Part shown: positions 10,287-20,474 of the stretch, piece by piece | Position numbering within the stretch: position 1 is the stretch's first letter | Layout of the letters: every line of letters begins with the position of its first letter | The notes under the pieces: generated by a model | Databases searched by the model: none | Told to the model about the DNA's origin: nothing | What the model saw: the letters and a program-made list of their open reading frames with translations, nothing else | Source of the DNA: Viola odorata | Taxonomy: Eukaryota; Streptophyta; Magnoliopsida; Malpighiales; Violaceae | Assembly: GCA_963691705.1 (NCBI GenBank) | Contig: OY829542.1 | Location: 25,592,579-25,656,578 of the forward strand | Reading direction: 5' to 3' | Length of the DNA stretch: 64,000 nt | Program-made: the position numbers and the translations under genes

Positions 10287-12194
10287 GAAATAGCCGAGCA
10301 TTGACTCAACGTTGACCCTGGCGCTAAGCCGATCCAGCAAAAGTGGCGCGCGTTCTCTAAGGAAAAAGCCTTAGCTGTTGAGAAAGAAGTAGCAAAGCTC
10401 CTTGACGCTGGTTTCATCCGCGAAGTTCAGTACCCCACCTGGTTAGCCAACCCAGTCCTCGTCCCTAAGTCCAATGGAGACTGGCGGATGTGTATCGACT
10501 TCACCAATTTGAACGATGCCTGCCCCAAGGACTGCTACCCGCTTCCTCGCATTGACCAATTAGTCGATCAGACTGCCGGGTACGCCTATTTGAGTTCACT
10601 TGACGCCAACTCCGGGTATCACCAAAGTCCTATGGCTATTGAAGATGAAGAGAAGACTGCCTTCATCACTCCTACGGCCACTTACTGTTATACTGCGATG
10701 CCATTTGGGTTAAAGAACGCAGGGGCGACATTCCAACGTATGGCAAACAAGATATTCGAAGAACAGATAGGAAGAAATGTGGAAGCCTACGTTGATGATA
10801 TACTGGTAAAAAGTGCTAGTTTTCAGGATCACTTGCGGGATCTAAAGGAAGTATTTGACGTAATGAAACGGCACCGTATGAAGCTGAACCCCCGGAAATG
10901 TATGTTTGCATTTCATACCGAAAAATTCCTAGGCTACGTGGTCAGCCAAAAAGGAATCCAGCCTAATCCGTCAAAGATTAAAGCCATACAAGACATGATA
11001 TCTCCAAGAACCGTTAAGGAAGTACAAAGGCTAACAGGGCGTGTTATCGCCCTAGGGCGCTTTATTTCCAAACAAGGCGAAAAGTGTCTTCCTTTTTTCA
11101 AAGTTATACGCAAGAAAGCATCCTTTCGGTGGACCCCGGAATGTGAAGAGGCGTTTGTTAGCCTAAAAGATTACCTATCGTCCGATCTGCTGCTGACCAG
11201 GCCAGAACTAAGCGATACTTTGTACCTATATCTCGGCGCTGCTGACGAAGTGGTCAGCGCCGTCCTCGTTCGCGATGATAGCCACACACACCGCCCCGTG
11301 TATTTCGTGAGTCACATTTTGAAGGATGCAGAGTTGCGATATGCCCGAATTGAGAAAATAGCGTACGCGCTAGTACAGGCCATTCGAAAAATGGACAAAT
11401 ACTTCCATTCTTTTTCCGTTATCGTGCTTACAGATCAACCGCTGAAAAGGATATTTCGAAAGCCTGAATCCTCGAGAAGAATGCTAATCTGGGCTCTTGA
11501 ACTCGAACAATACGGGCTAAGGTATCAGTCTCGGCCATCTGTAAAGGCCCAAATCTTGGCAGATTTTATAGCGGAATGCACCTTTACGGAAGATCCGTTA
11601 ACATACGTACCCGAAGAGGAATGGCGTGATTTGGATCTCCCGTTCCCAGAAACTTATACGGACCTCTGGATCATTCATGTAGACGGGGCTAAAAATCAAG
11701 AATCGGCTGGAGTAGGAATCTTTATAAATGGGCCGAACGATATGCGAATACAATACGCTATTCGAATCCTGCAACCATTATCCAATAATGCGGCAGAATA
11801 TGAGGCGTTACTGGTCGGACTTCAGATAGGGAGAAGCCTTTCATCTAAAGGTAGGCACGATACTGGCAGAACAGGAGACCTGCGTCTGAAAATTTACGGT
11901 GATTCCAAACTAGTGATCGACCAGGTCTTGGGGCGCTCTCAAGCTCGGGAGCCTATCATGGTCCATTATCTCGCTAAAGTGATGCGGGAGCTATTAGAAA
12001 TAAAGAAAGAAGGCATGCAAGTCAGTTTTGAGCACATTCCCCGAGAGGACAACGCCGAAGCTGACAACCTTGCCAAGCTGGCTGCAAACCCAGAAGCATC
12101 CATACCCAAGGGTGTTTATTACCGAGAATTACTTATACCCTCCTTCATGGAAGAGCAAACATCTCTGTGTGTGGAAGAACTCGAGAACGACTAG
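10287..12194 (+). pseudogene. pol: Reverse transcriptase, RNase H and second RNase H of element B
   Basis: This is the longest intact piece of pol, with 568 open codons from 10488. The reverse transcriptase has DFTNLNDACPKDCYPLPRID, MPFGLKNAGATFQRM and the catalytic YVDD at 10788-10799. A gypsy-type RNase H follows (around YFVSHILKDAELRYARIEK). A second RNase H of archaeal type comes next, with acidic residues in IIHVDGA, NNAAEYEALL, IYGDSKLV and DNAEADNLAKL; this extra domain is the hallmark of the Tat clade. TAG-TGA at 12192-12197 separates it from integrase. An enzyme-sized active region is present but cannot be made as the full polyprotein from this copy. Confidence 0.93.
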
Positions 12195-12197
12195 TGA

Positions 12198-13427
12198 GTC
12201 CCCATAATCAAATACTTAAAACACGAAGAACTGCCTGAGAATATCACTGAAAAGAAAAAAGTGCTGACACAGGCAGCTCGCTTTACATATTATGACGGGG
12301 ACCTGGTTCGAAGATGCTTTTCGCACCCAGCGGCCAAATGCATAACGGAACAAGAGGGTCTTCACACGTTACGCGAAATTCATGAAGGGATATGCGGTAT
12401 GCATGTATAGGGCGGCACCCTGGCTGCACAAGTCTTCAGATCTGGATTCTACTAGCCCACCATCCGGAAAGATTGCCACGACTATGTGCGAACTTGCCCG
12501 AAATGTCAGGAGTTCTCTAAAATTCCTCGACGTCCTGCCACTGAAATATCCAAGATCATCGCTCCTTGTCCTTTTGCTAAATGGGGGATCGATATCCTGG
12601 GCCCGTTTCTAAAGGCAAGGTCCCAACTAAAATTTGTAATAGTGGCAGTGGACTACTTTACGAAGTGGGCGGAGGCTGAAGCGGTCGCCAACATCACGGC
12701 GGAAAAAACTTGGCGTTTCTTCAAGCACCAAGTTATCATGCGGTTTGGCGTACCTCGTATCCTAATCAGCGATAATGGGAGACAGTTCACCAGCCAATTC
12801 TTCAAAGACCAATGCTCGAAATTCGGGATAGAGCAACAATTCTCTTCCGTGGCTCACCCCCAAACCAATGGACAGGCAGAAGTGACTAATCGAAGCATCC
12901 TCAGTGGCATTAAGAAAAATCTGGAGGGGTCTAAAAAGAAATGGGCTGACGAGCTGCCATACGTGATGTGGGCGTACCGCATGACCGTTAAAACCAGTAC
13001 GGGAGAAACACTTTTCGCATTGGCCTTCGGTACCGAAGCTGTTACGCCGGTAGAAATCGGGACCATGAGCCTGCGAGTGGCCCACTTCCAAGAGGAGCTG
13101 AATGAGGAAAGGTTACAAGCTAACCTTGACGCGTTACCGGAGGTCCGAGTAGAAACTCTCTTGAAAAGGCAACACTACAAACGAAAGATGGCCCATTACC
13201 ATAACAGGCGAGTCAAAGAACGGTTGCTAAAGGCAGGCGACCTGGTACTCAGAGACAAGTGAGCGGCCGGTCAATGTATGGGGAAACTCAGTTCAATCTG
13301 GGACGGGCCCTATCGCGTTACGCGAGTTATCGGAAAATGAGCCTATCATCTGGAGACACTCGATGGTACTCCCCTATCTAACTCCTGGAATATTGCTCGT
13401 TTGAAATTATATTGTCCTAGACCTTGA
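12198..13427 (+). pseudogene. pol: Integrase of Tat element B
   Basis: Integrase joins element DNA to the chromosome. The frame continues from reverse transcriptase. An HHCC-type zinc region is readable (H at HEGICGMH, then CPKCQEF), but a TAG near 12408 and further stops lie inside it. The catalytic core is open from 12486: first Asp in AVDYFTKWAEAEAV, second Asp in ISDNGRQF, Glu in NGQAEVTNR, so the D,D-35-E triad is intact. TGA at 13260-13262 and TGA near 13338 precede the natural end at 13425-13427. There is no chromodomain, as expected for a non-chromovirus. Confidence 0.9.
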
Positions 13428-13540
13428 ACTGTCTGCACCTTTGACTAATGCCAACCCTAACCTTAGCTAACGCTCCCTGAGAGAGCTTTCTTGGGTGTTT
13501 GTGGTTGCTTTTTGTGCAGATAGAAAATGGGGCACCTGGG

Positions 13541-13868
13541 AGTGAAAAGTCCTATCCTTGTGAATGCTGGTCCTGATCAGATGGCTCACTAAGTGAGGGC
13601 ACTACCCGGAATCCTTGGGAGTGAAAAGTCCTTGTCTTGTAATGACCGTTCTCGCGGAGATGGCCCATCAAGACAAGGCACGCCCTAAGGATATAGTAAC
13701 TCCGTTCTAGAAGTGAAAAGTCCTATCTTAGTAACCGGACTAGCGTAGTCGGTTGATCAAGTAAGGGCATAATTCTAGATGCGAGGACAACGCCTGAAAG
13801 TGAAAAGTCCTATCGTTGTGATAGCCAGTCCCGATCCGACGGCTCACTAAGTGAGGGCACTTTCTAGG
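13541..13868 (+). repeat. Four imperfect tandem repeats of 79-92 bp after pol in B
   Basis: The units start with AGTGAAAAGT at 13541, 13620, 13712 and 13799. Each contains a conserved 3' half resembling GGCTCACTAAGTGAGGGCA, with short self-complementary stretches. They are non-coding and lie just after the end of pol. Tat/Ogre elements often carry tandem repeats here. The function is unknown. Confidence 0.85.
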
Positions 13869-14429
13869 CCGATCGTGGAAAAATAGAAGCGCAAAGAATC
13901 GCGAAATTCCAGCTAGTAACTAGATGCGTAATCCCTAGCGAAGTAGAGCTGATGGAAAAAGCGATTCACGCGACTTCCATGACTAAACGCCCTATGACGG
14001 CAGCGGAAAAGCTCCTACGGCTAATCACTATCTCTCATAACCCGTTATGCTACTAATGGTTTACAATTGAGAATGTGCAGAATAACTTTCGAGTGGCGGA
14101 AAGATTGACGACTGCACAAAGTGACGAAACTATGAGGCTCGCCAGGAAAGCTAACCCGATACTGACCTCAGCGATATCTGTTGCTGAAATGCTACGAGTC
14201 TGCTGGAGAAATTAAACATATTATGTCGCCAGGATGATAGCGACACCCTGGGAATTTCAGAAAGTGAAATAAAGAAAGGGAAAAGACAGCAGCAAAGATA
14301 TAAACTGTTCAAATGCATAAAGGTGCCTTAGAAAAGTCACAAGTTCCAAAGACCAAAACAATAATGCCGCGGAGGCAAAAAACAAAAAGCCCAAGGGCTG
14401 CAAAAGAGGCGGCAAAGCTCGGGAATGTG
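13869..14429. other. Non-coding spacer in B between tandem repeats and antisense gene
   Basis: No open frame of note on either strand and no repeat recognised. It lies downstream of the antisense gene's stop, so it could hold that gene's 3' UTR and terminator. Confidence 0.5.
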
Positions 14430-15983
14430 TCAACCCTCAGGGTTCCTCCGTCTCCAACCCTCCGCCTTAGCCCGACGATAGCCTGCTTCATTAAGATCGA
14501 CGGACTTCTGTTTGAAGGCCTTTGTGACCTTGTCACCTTCATACACATCTGCTCCATGGACCTCTTCAAAGCATTCGACTAAAATAGTGGCCGTCCGCTC
14601 AATGTGCCACAGACTCTTGTCGGCTGATTCCTCTATCAGAGCGGCTCTCTCTTCCTCCCAGGCCGTTTTCTCCCTTGCCAAGGATGATTTCTCTCCTTCC
14701 AGCACGGCATTCTTTGCGTCAAGGGTAGACACTTGTCTTGACAACTCCTGCTGAGCCAGTAACAATCGATTGAGTTCCTCTAGCAGCTTATTCTTCTCAT
14801 TTCGCTCTTGAGAAAGTTCAGAAAGGGACACAGCAAGAAAAGCAGCCTGACGCTGAACATGCTCTGTCCAGTACTGAAATTTCACAAAGTTGGAAAAGAT
14901 TCCAGTGCGCAGCGAGTTCACCTTATCATCATCTGTCTGCGAGAGGAAAGCTTCCCGCTCAGTAGGGGTCGACAGTATTTGGGCTGCCAGGAAAGCCGAA
15001 ACCTCAACAGAACCATCGCCCCCGAGAGCCGCTAAGCCCGTATTGCGAAAATCATATAAACCCACTTGGTGAGTCACAGTACCAGGTACACTCGAGGAAC
15101 TTAGGTCCGCAGCATAGTTAAAGGTGGAGGCCCCCTCACCGCAGCGTTGCGATAAAGGAACGCTTGAGGGGACAAAGGCCAGAGGGACAGGAGGATGGGC
15201 TTGAGAAGAAGAACCTCCTTGAACGGCATAGGAACCGTGAGGGTGATAGCCCGAAAAGTCTTGAAAACCTTCTTGATAGCCCGAGTTAGGGCCATATGCA
15301 TGAACAGCCCCACCGAAGGAATTGGGTGAAGCTCCGAAAGTCTCAGCCGTACCCATGTTCGCCAAAAACCCAGAAGGGTGAGTCGGGGGAGCATCCATAG
15401 AAACAAAGGTGTTGTCTGGTCCGACTCCCGTCTCGGCAACAGTAAAAGATAAGCTTCCACCCTCACCTTCCGGCCGAGATCTCTTCCTGGAATCGCCCAG
15501 CACATGAATCATGTCCATTTCGGCTATGGGAGAGGCGGAGGTAGAACCAGTAACGGTCTCCTGCTAAGAACCCAGTACGGAACGCAAATAAGAGAAATGG
15601 CAATAAACACCGATAAACAGCATATCGTAACAAGGAAGCACACTCACAACGACAGTCTTGAGAGGAGGTGCTTCCGAAGAACCTGCCGCGTCCGGAGAAG
15701 GAGTAAGAGCGGCAATGCTTCTTGTTCTTCTTTTCTTTTTTCCTTTGGCAAGGACCTTAGAAGAAGACGGTTGGGCAGGAGCGGTAGCAATGGTCACGAT
15801 AGGGATACCTGAAGGAATGTCGGTATTCCCCTCACCGGCTGAGGAAGAAGAAACTTGAGCAGAAAGGAGGGAAATGATCCCTTTAAATAGCCAAAAGAGG
15901 GAGAAAATCTTTTGATCTCCCAACACGACTTTTGAGAACGGACACGCGTACAACCTGGAGTCCGAATCTAGATTTACAGTCAC
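14430..15983 (-). CDS. Antisense accessory gene of element B, at least two exons
   Basis: Opposite to gag-pol, an open frame of 362 codons (15518-14430) extends upstream without a stop to an acceptor, TTCTTAGCAG, ending at 15561. A donor, GTT|GTGAGT, lies at 15647. Removing this 87-bp GT-AG intron joins phase 0 to another open exon (15983-15648, probably extending slightly further upstream), so the frame stays open. The product is Ser/Gly/Pro-rich, has a basic KGKKKRR segment in the upstream exon, and ends in a long coiled coil (many Leu, Glu, Lys; about 65 residues). I recognise no enzyme domain. Antisense extra ORFs between pol and the 3' LTR are known in some Tat elements. No clear ATG was seen for the first exon, so an upstream exon is likely missing from this model. 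Confidence 0.7.
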
Positions 15984-16372
15984 ACCTGTTGAAATCTCCC
16001 CCAGATTGAGGAGAACCGAAAATTAGCCCAATCGATGGACAAGGAGTTGGCGGCGCAGAATTAATGTGGAACGGTTAGTGGGAAAACCGTCCAGTGATTG
16101 ACTCGTTTTCAGTTGGGCTAAGAATACCTCCAATCAAAAAAAGACAAAGGATGCATTAAAGAAGAAGAACAGTGATTAAGGGCACAACAAAGGTACAGCC
16201 GCATAACTAGGAGAAAAGAAAAAAGGTACAAAGGGAGCCACAACCGTCAGGCATCAGAGCCAGTGTCCTCAGGCACTTCAGGAATGTATCACAGAGAGTC
16301 CATGACCAGAGTCAGGTTGGCGAAGGTGACCCTCATCCCCTTCAAGCAGCACCCCAACATGTCCTTGCGCTG

Positions 16373-16624
16373 CTACAGCATGGCGATTACCACCTGAATC
16401 CGAGCGATGGAGGTGGCCAACTTCGACACGCTCTCTAAAGAACTGAAATCCTCCAGAGACGTGGCTCCCAGCCTAGAATGGAGTGGGGTCAGTATCCCTT
16501 GCAGCTCTAGGATGTCCTCGGAAGTCTTGACCAGCATGTTCTCCAGGAACCCGACGTCACCATCATTGAGCTTCTTGAGAGTGTGGCCCTTGGAAAGGAG
16601 AAAATTCTTAGTCAAATGATTCAT
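16373..16624 (-). CDS. Possible upstream exon or small ORF of the antisense gene (hypothetical)
   Basis: An 83-codon open frame starts with ATG at 16624 (MNHLTKNFLLSKGH). It is Leu/Ser/Glu-rich with a heptad-like pattern. It lies on the same strand as the antisense gene and upstream of it, so it could be part of the same transcript or a separate small ORF. No family was recognised and no splice link could be shown. The opposite-strand frame here is shorter. Confidence 0.3.
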   Translation of the reverse strand: MNHLTKNFLLSKGHTLKKLNDGDVGFLENMLVKTSEDILELQGILTPLHSRLGATSLEDFSSLESVSKLATSIARIQVVIAML

Positions 16625-17616
16625 GATGCGAATTGCTAAAGGTAAGAAGAGCGTGGGTGGAGAAAGCCCCCAGATTTATAGGCTCCAAGAAAAGGGCCTT
16701 GGGAAAAAAAGAGGTCCTCAAAAGACGAGTCGTCCCGTTACCCTCGAAGGCCGATGGACCTGAAACGGAAACGAAGGTCGACGTTCGTATACTACCAACG
16801 ATGCAGACATTCGACAGGGTACGAGATAGAATCCTGAAAAATGCCAAGAGGCACGATATTACGAGTGGCCATGACGCAAAAGTCGTACGATTATCGGTAT
16901 CCACAGTATAAGGCCGCGTCGATGTCGTAGGTAGCTCCTAGCAGCGTAAAACCTCATCGACATCACAGGTATCTAGTGGTATAAAGCCGCGCAAATTGTA
17001 GGCACCTGATGTCATAAAACCGCGTCAATATTGTTGTTTCAATGGGCGGAAAGGAAAGACAGAGCCCGCGTTATCCCAAAATCCCTGTAAGTATAAAGTT
17101 TATTAATTCTTCCATGAATGCCTATCTCCTCTATGTGTTTGCAGTTCACTCAAAAGGGTGATGGACCCGGAACGTATGCGAGCCTACGGTACGACCTGGC
17201 CGCAATCCTCGGCGGTATCGAAAGTAGCCCGTCAGTAGCTCTCCTACGACACGAACGAAGTTGTGACTTTCTAAGCCCTGCTGATGGACCAAGCAGAATG
17301 ATATCGCTGGGCGAAAGCAATGCCCTAATGGTTATGAACGGGATAGCGGCGTATCTCGCGGATCTCTTAATACCTCAGGAGGAAGGGTCTTTAGACAAGA
17401 ATGAAGGCCAGAATCTGCTTACTCGAAGGAAAACTCCAGATCTAAGCTCTACCCGTCGTTCAAACAAATCTCTGTCGTGCTAAAGGAGACAAAGAAGCTC
17501 GGAGATCCTATGAGCATATCGCCTTATGGAGGAAAGGACCCTCACCTAAGATTCTAGACATGGATAGAGAATGACATCCCTTGGTGAACACTCGGGCTCG
17601 TTTTCAGTTGGGCTTA
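16625..17616. other. 3' untranslated region of element B
   Basis: This stretch leads to the 3' LTR. Short open frames occur on both strands but show no motif. The bases before the LTR (17597-17616) are not a recognisable polypurine tract; an 18-bp word there is repeated at 16102-16119. Nothing else was recognised. Confidence 0.55.
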
Positions 17617-18201
17617 TGATAACCATAAAGGCAATCCTAAGGGCATTTCTGTAATTATGACCCCTGCCGACGATGGAGTCCCACAAGCCTTATCAGACAT
17701 CCAAGCTATCGCTACCAGACCTTGAAGCGTTTACTGGGATGGTCGACTTCAGCGGGGGGGAGGTCTCACGCGTCTCTTAACGCACGGCATCATCCCATCC
17801 CAGGGACCCATAGAGCTATCGCCCCCGACATGATCGAAGGTATCGCCCCCGATACCTTCCCCGGAGACATCCACCATGACACTACCTCGGGTATCGCTGA
17901 TGACGTCATCCTAAGGTATCGCCCGTGACGTCATCCGGAGCGTCATCTCACCTGGATACCGCTCTTAAGCCCTGCTATCGCCACCAGTGGCCTATAAATA
18001 CCCATTAATTCAAACCTCAAGTAAGCCAGAATTCACTGACTAGAACCGCTGCTATTTTTGAACCACTTACTGACTTAAGCATCGGAGTGTCTACGCCGGA
18101 GCCCCCCCTCCGGCGCCTTGCAGGTGGATTTGACGGCAACTACAGCAACTCCGACCAATGGAAGTCAACCCCCCAATCACATAAGAGATAAAATCTTAAC
18201 A
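17617..18201 (+). repeat. 3' LTR of element B (585 bp)
   Basis: Direct repeat of 6880-7468. It starts TGATAACC, ends TCTTAACA, and is followed at once by the target duplication GATGT (18202-18206). It keeps both TGACGTCA sites (17901, 17926) and the TATA box near 17994. Confidence 0.96.
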
Positions 18202-18206
18202 GATGT

Positions 18207-18908
18207 ATTGATACATGTTTGGTTCTGAATTTTGAAAAATGCCATTTCATGGTTGACCAAGGCATTGTCCTTGGCCATGTTGTGTCGAAAAAGAGAATTG
18301 AAATAGACCAGGCCAAGATTGACACCATAAAAAGTTTACCTTGCCCCTCATGCTTGCATGAGGTTAAAAGTTTTATTAGCCATGCTGGATTTTACTATAG
18401 GTTTATTAAGGATTTTTCAAAAATTGCGGAGCCAATGTGTAAGCTGTTACAGAAGGACATAGATTTCAATTTTGATGAGTCATGTCAGAAAGCTTTTAAG
18501 GAGTTGAAGAAGAGGTTTACATCAGCACCAAGCATACAAGCACCAGACTGGAGCTTGCCCTTTAAGCTGATGTGTGATGCGAACAATGCAGTCGTTGGTG
18601 TTGTTCTTGGGCAGAAAAATGCTAGAGATCCACATGTGATCTACTACTCCTCCAAAATTCTAGATGAAGCCCAAAAGAATTGCATGACAACTGAAAAAGA
18701 GTTGTTTGCAATAATCTTTGCCCTTGAAAAATTTAGATCTTATTTCTTAGGGACAAAAGTTATTGTGTATTATGACCATACAGCATTAAAATTCCTCTTG
18801 GCCAAGCCCAGACTGATACGTTGGATTCTTCTTTCGCAGGAATACAACTTGGAAATTAAGGACAAAAAGGGAAGGGAGAACCTTGTAGCAGATCACCTAA
18901 GTAGATGA
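18207..18908 (+). pseudogene. pol: Element C reverse transcriptase C-terminal half and RNase H
   Basis: The frame resumes the reverse transcriptase interrupted at 6874 ([20 protein letters not shown]) and passes into a gypsy RNase H with [31 protein letters not shown] and a YYDHTALK segment. It stays open for about 230 codons and ends at TGA 18906-18908, probably a decayed CGA. The equivalent part of D (28747-28184, minus) is similar throughout. Together with the left half it proves the nested insertion of B. Confidence 0.9.
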
Positions 18909-20202
18909 CTAGCAAAAGATGATCTGAAACTAGTGAAAGAGGAGTTTCTAGATGAGCACCTTTTCTTGGTCATGACAATAAGGGATCATGTCACAGACAT
19001 TGTGAATTATTTGGCCACAAGTAGGCATCATGGTGACTTGACCACCTAGGAAAAGGTAAAAATCAAGCATAACAGTAGGCATTTTATTTAGGATGACCCT
19101 TATCTATGGAGGATAGGAATAGATCAATTGCTTTGGAGATGTGTGCTCGAACGTGAAATCCCATCAATTTTAAATTTTTGTCACTCTCATGCATGTGGTG
19201 GACATTTTGGGGCTTAAAGAACAGCCCTGAAAATTCTTGAATCAGGTTTTTATTGGCCTACTATTTTTCAGGATAGTTTTCTTTTCTATAAAACATGCCC
19301 TGAATGCTAGAAAGTAGGCAATATCAGTTCCATAAATCAAATGCCTATGAATTTTATTGTTTCTTGTGAAATATTTGATGTGTGAGGCATTGATTTTATG
19401 GGACCTTTCCCTAGCTCATTTGGAAATCAATATATTTTGTTGGTTGTAGATTTTGTCAAAATGGATAGAGACGAAAGCCACTAAAAATAATGATGCTAAA
19501 ATTGTGGTTTCGTTTATAAAGTCTAACATTTTGAACAGATTTGGTGTTCCTAGGGGGATCATTAGTGATCGAGGGACCCATTTTTGCAATAGAAGTATTG
19601 AGTCATTGTTCAGGAAGTATGGGATCATACATAGGATCTCAACCGCCTATCACCTCCAATCCAATGGCCAGGTAAAAGTATCAAATAGAGAGGTGATAGC
19701 AATCTTGGCCAAGACAGTAGGCCCAGACAGGCGAGACTGGAGCTAGTGGTTTGATGACACATTGTGGGCCAACAGGACGGCCTACAAAACTCCAATTGGG
19801 ATGACACCATACAAGCTAGTATATGGGAAAGCCTGCCATTTACCTGTGGGAATGCAGCACAGAGCTTATTGGGCAATAAGAAAATGTAATTTGAGTTATG
19901 ACCAAGCTGGAGAGGCAAGAAGGCTACAAATCTAGGAACTAGATGAGTTGAGGAACTAAGCCTATGACAACTAGCTTATTCTCAAAGGCAAGATGAAAAA
20001 TTACCATGATAAAAGAATTATTGAAAAACCTCTCCACACAGGGGAGAAGATCCTTTTATATAATTCTAAGTTTAAGTTATTCCCTGGAAAACTCAAAACA
20101 AAGGGGGAAGGCCCCTATGTTGTTACTAATGTTTATCCACATGGTGCAGTTGACACAAGAAATGAGAAGACAAGAGTCGTGTTCAAGGTGAAGGGACAAT
20201 GA
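18909..20202 (+). pseudogene. pol: Integrase of element C (decayed)
   Basis: Integrase segments lie in broken frames: a zinc-binding-like part (19141-19320) with stops, the core with [10 protein letters not shown] (second Asp, about 19564-19595), and the block NGQVKVSNREV, where Lys stands in place of the catalytic Glu. The best open piece is 19453-19746. The C-terminal part at 19993-20202 (YHDKRIIEKPLHTGEKILLY and nearby) has the usual post-core beta fold seen in D and F. The triad is lost and no product is possible. Confidence 0.82.
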
Positions 20203-20474
20203 CTGAAACCTTATTTTGAAGGATTTCCGAAAGAGAAGAACAAAGAGGTTGTGGAAGTGCCACTAACTAGAGGGTGACAATGGCAAGATGGGTCAAGCCT
20301 AGAACGTTAACTAAGGGTGCTACATAGGAGGCAACCCATACTTTTTTCAAACCTTTTGTGTATTTCAATTTCATTTTCTTTCAATTTTTAGATAAATATT
20401 GTTCATATTAATCTGGTTAACTAACTCTACTTGTTCTCAAGAGCAATTGCAAAGAAAAGAGTGAAGACAGAGGT
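20203..20474 (+). other. Element C sequence after integrase, cut by element D
   Basis: A non-coding tail containing GGAGGCAACCCAT (near 20328), a stretch often seen after the Athila pol ORF, followed by AT-rich DNA. It stops at 20474, where D's LTR begins. The third ORF and 3' LTR of C are not seen. GAGGT (20470-20474) would be D's target duplication, but its partner is missing. Confidence 0.6.

Larger units (their letters stand above)
6880..18201 (+). mobile_element. Complete Tat-lineage Ty3/gypsy retrotransposon B (11.3 kb)
   Basis: B has two near-identical LTRs (6880-7468 and 17617-18201), each starting TGATAACC and ending TCTTAACA. It is flanked by a perfect 5-bp target duplication, GATGT, at 6875-6879 and 18202-18206. 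Inside are gag, protease, reverse transcriptase, RNase H, a second (archaeal-type) RNase H, and integrase, followed by a 4.2-kb 3' region with tandem repeats and an antisense spliced gene. The dual RNase H and the long 3' region place it in the Tat clade. Several stops and one frameshift disable gag-pol. The LTRs differ by roughly a dozen substitutions by eye, so insertion is fairly recent relative to C. Confidence 0.96.

Noticed and set aside
14313..14754. Plus-strand open frames opposite the antisense gene of B
   Set aside because: They lie opposite the 362-codon minus frame, are shorter, and have no motif. They are shadows of that coding.
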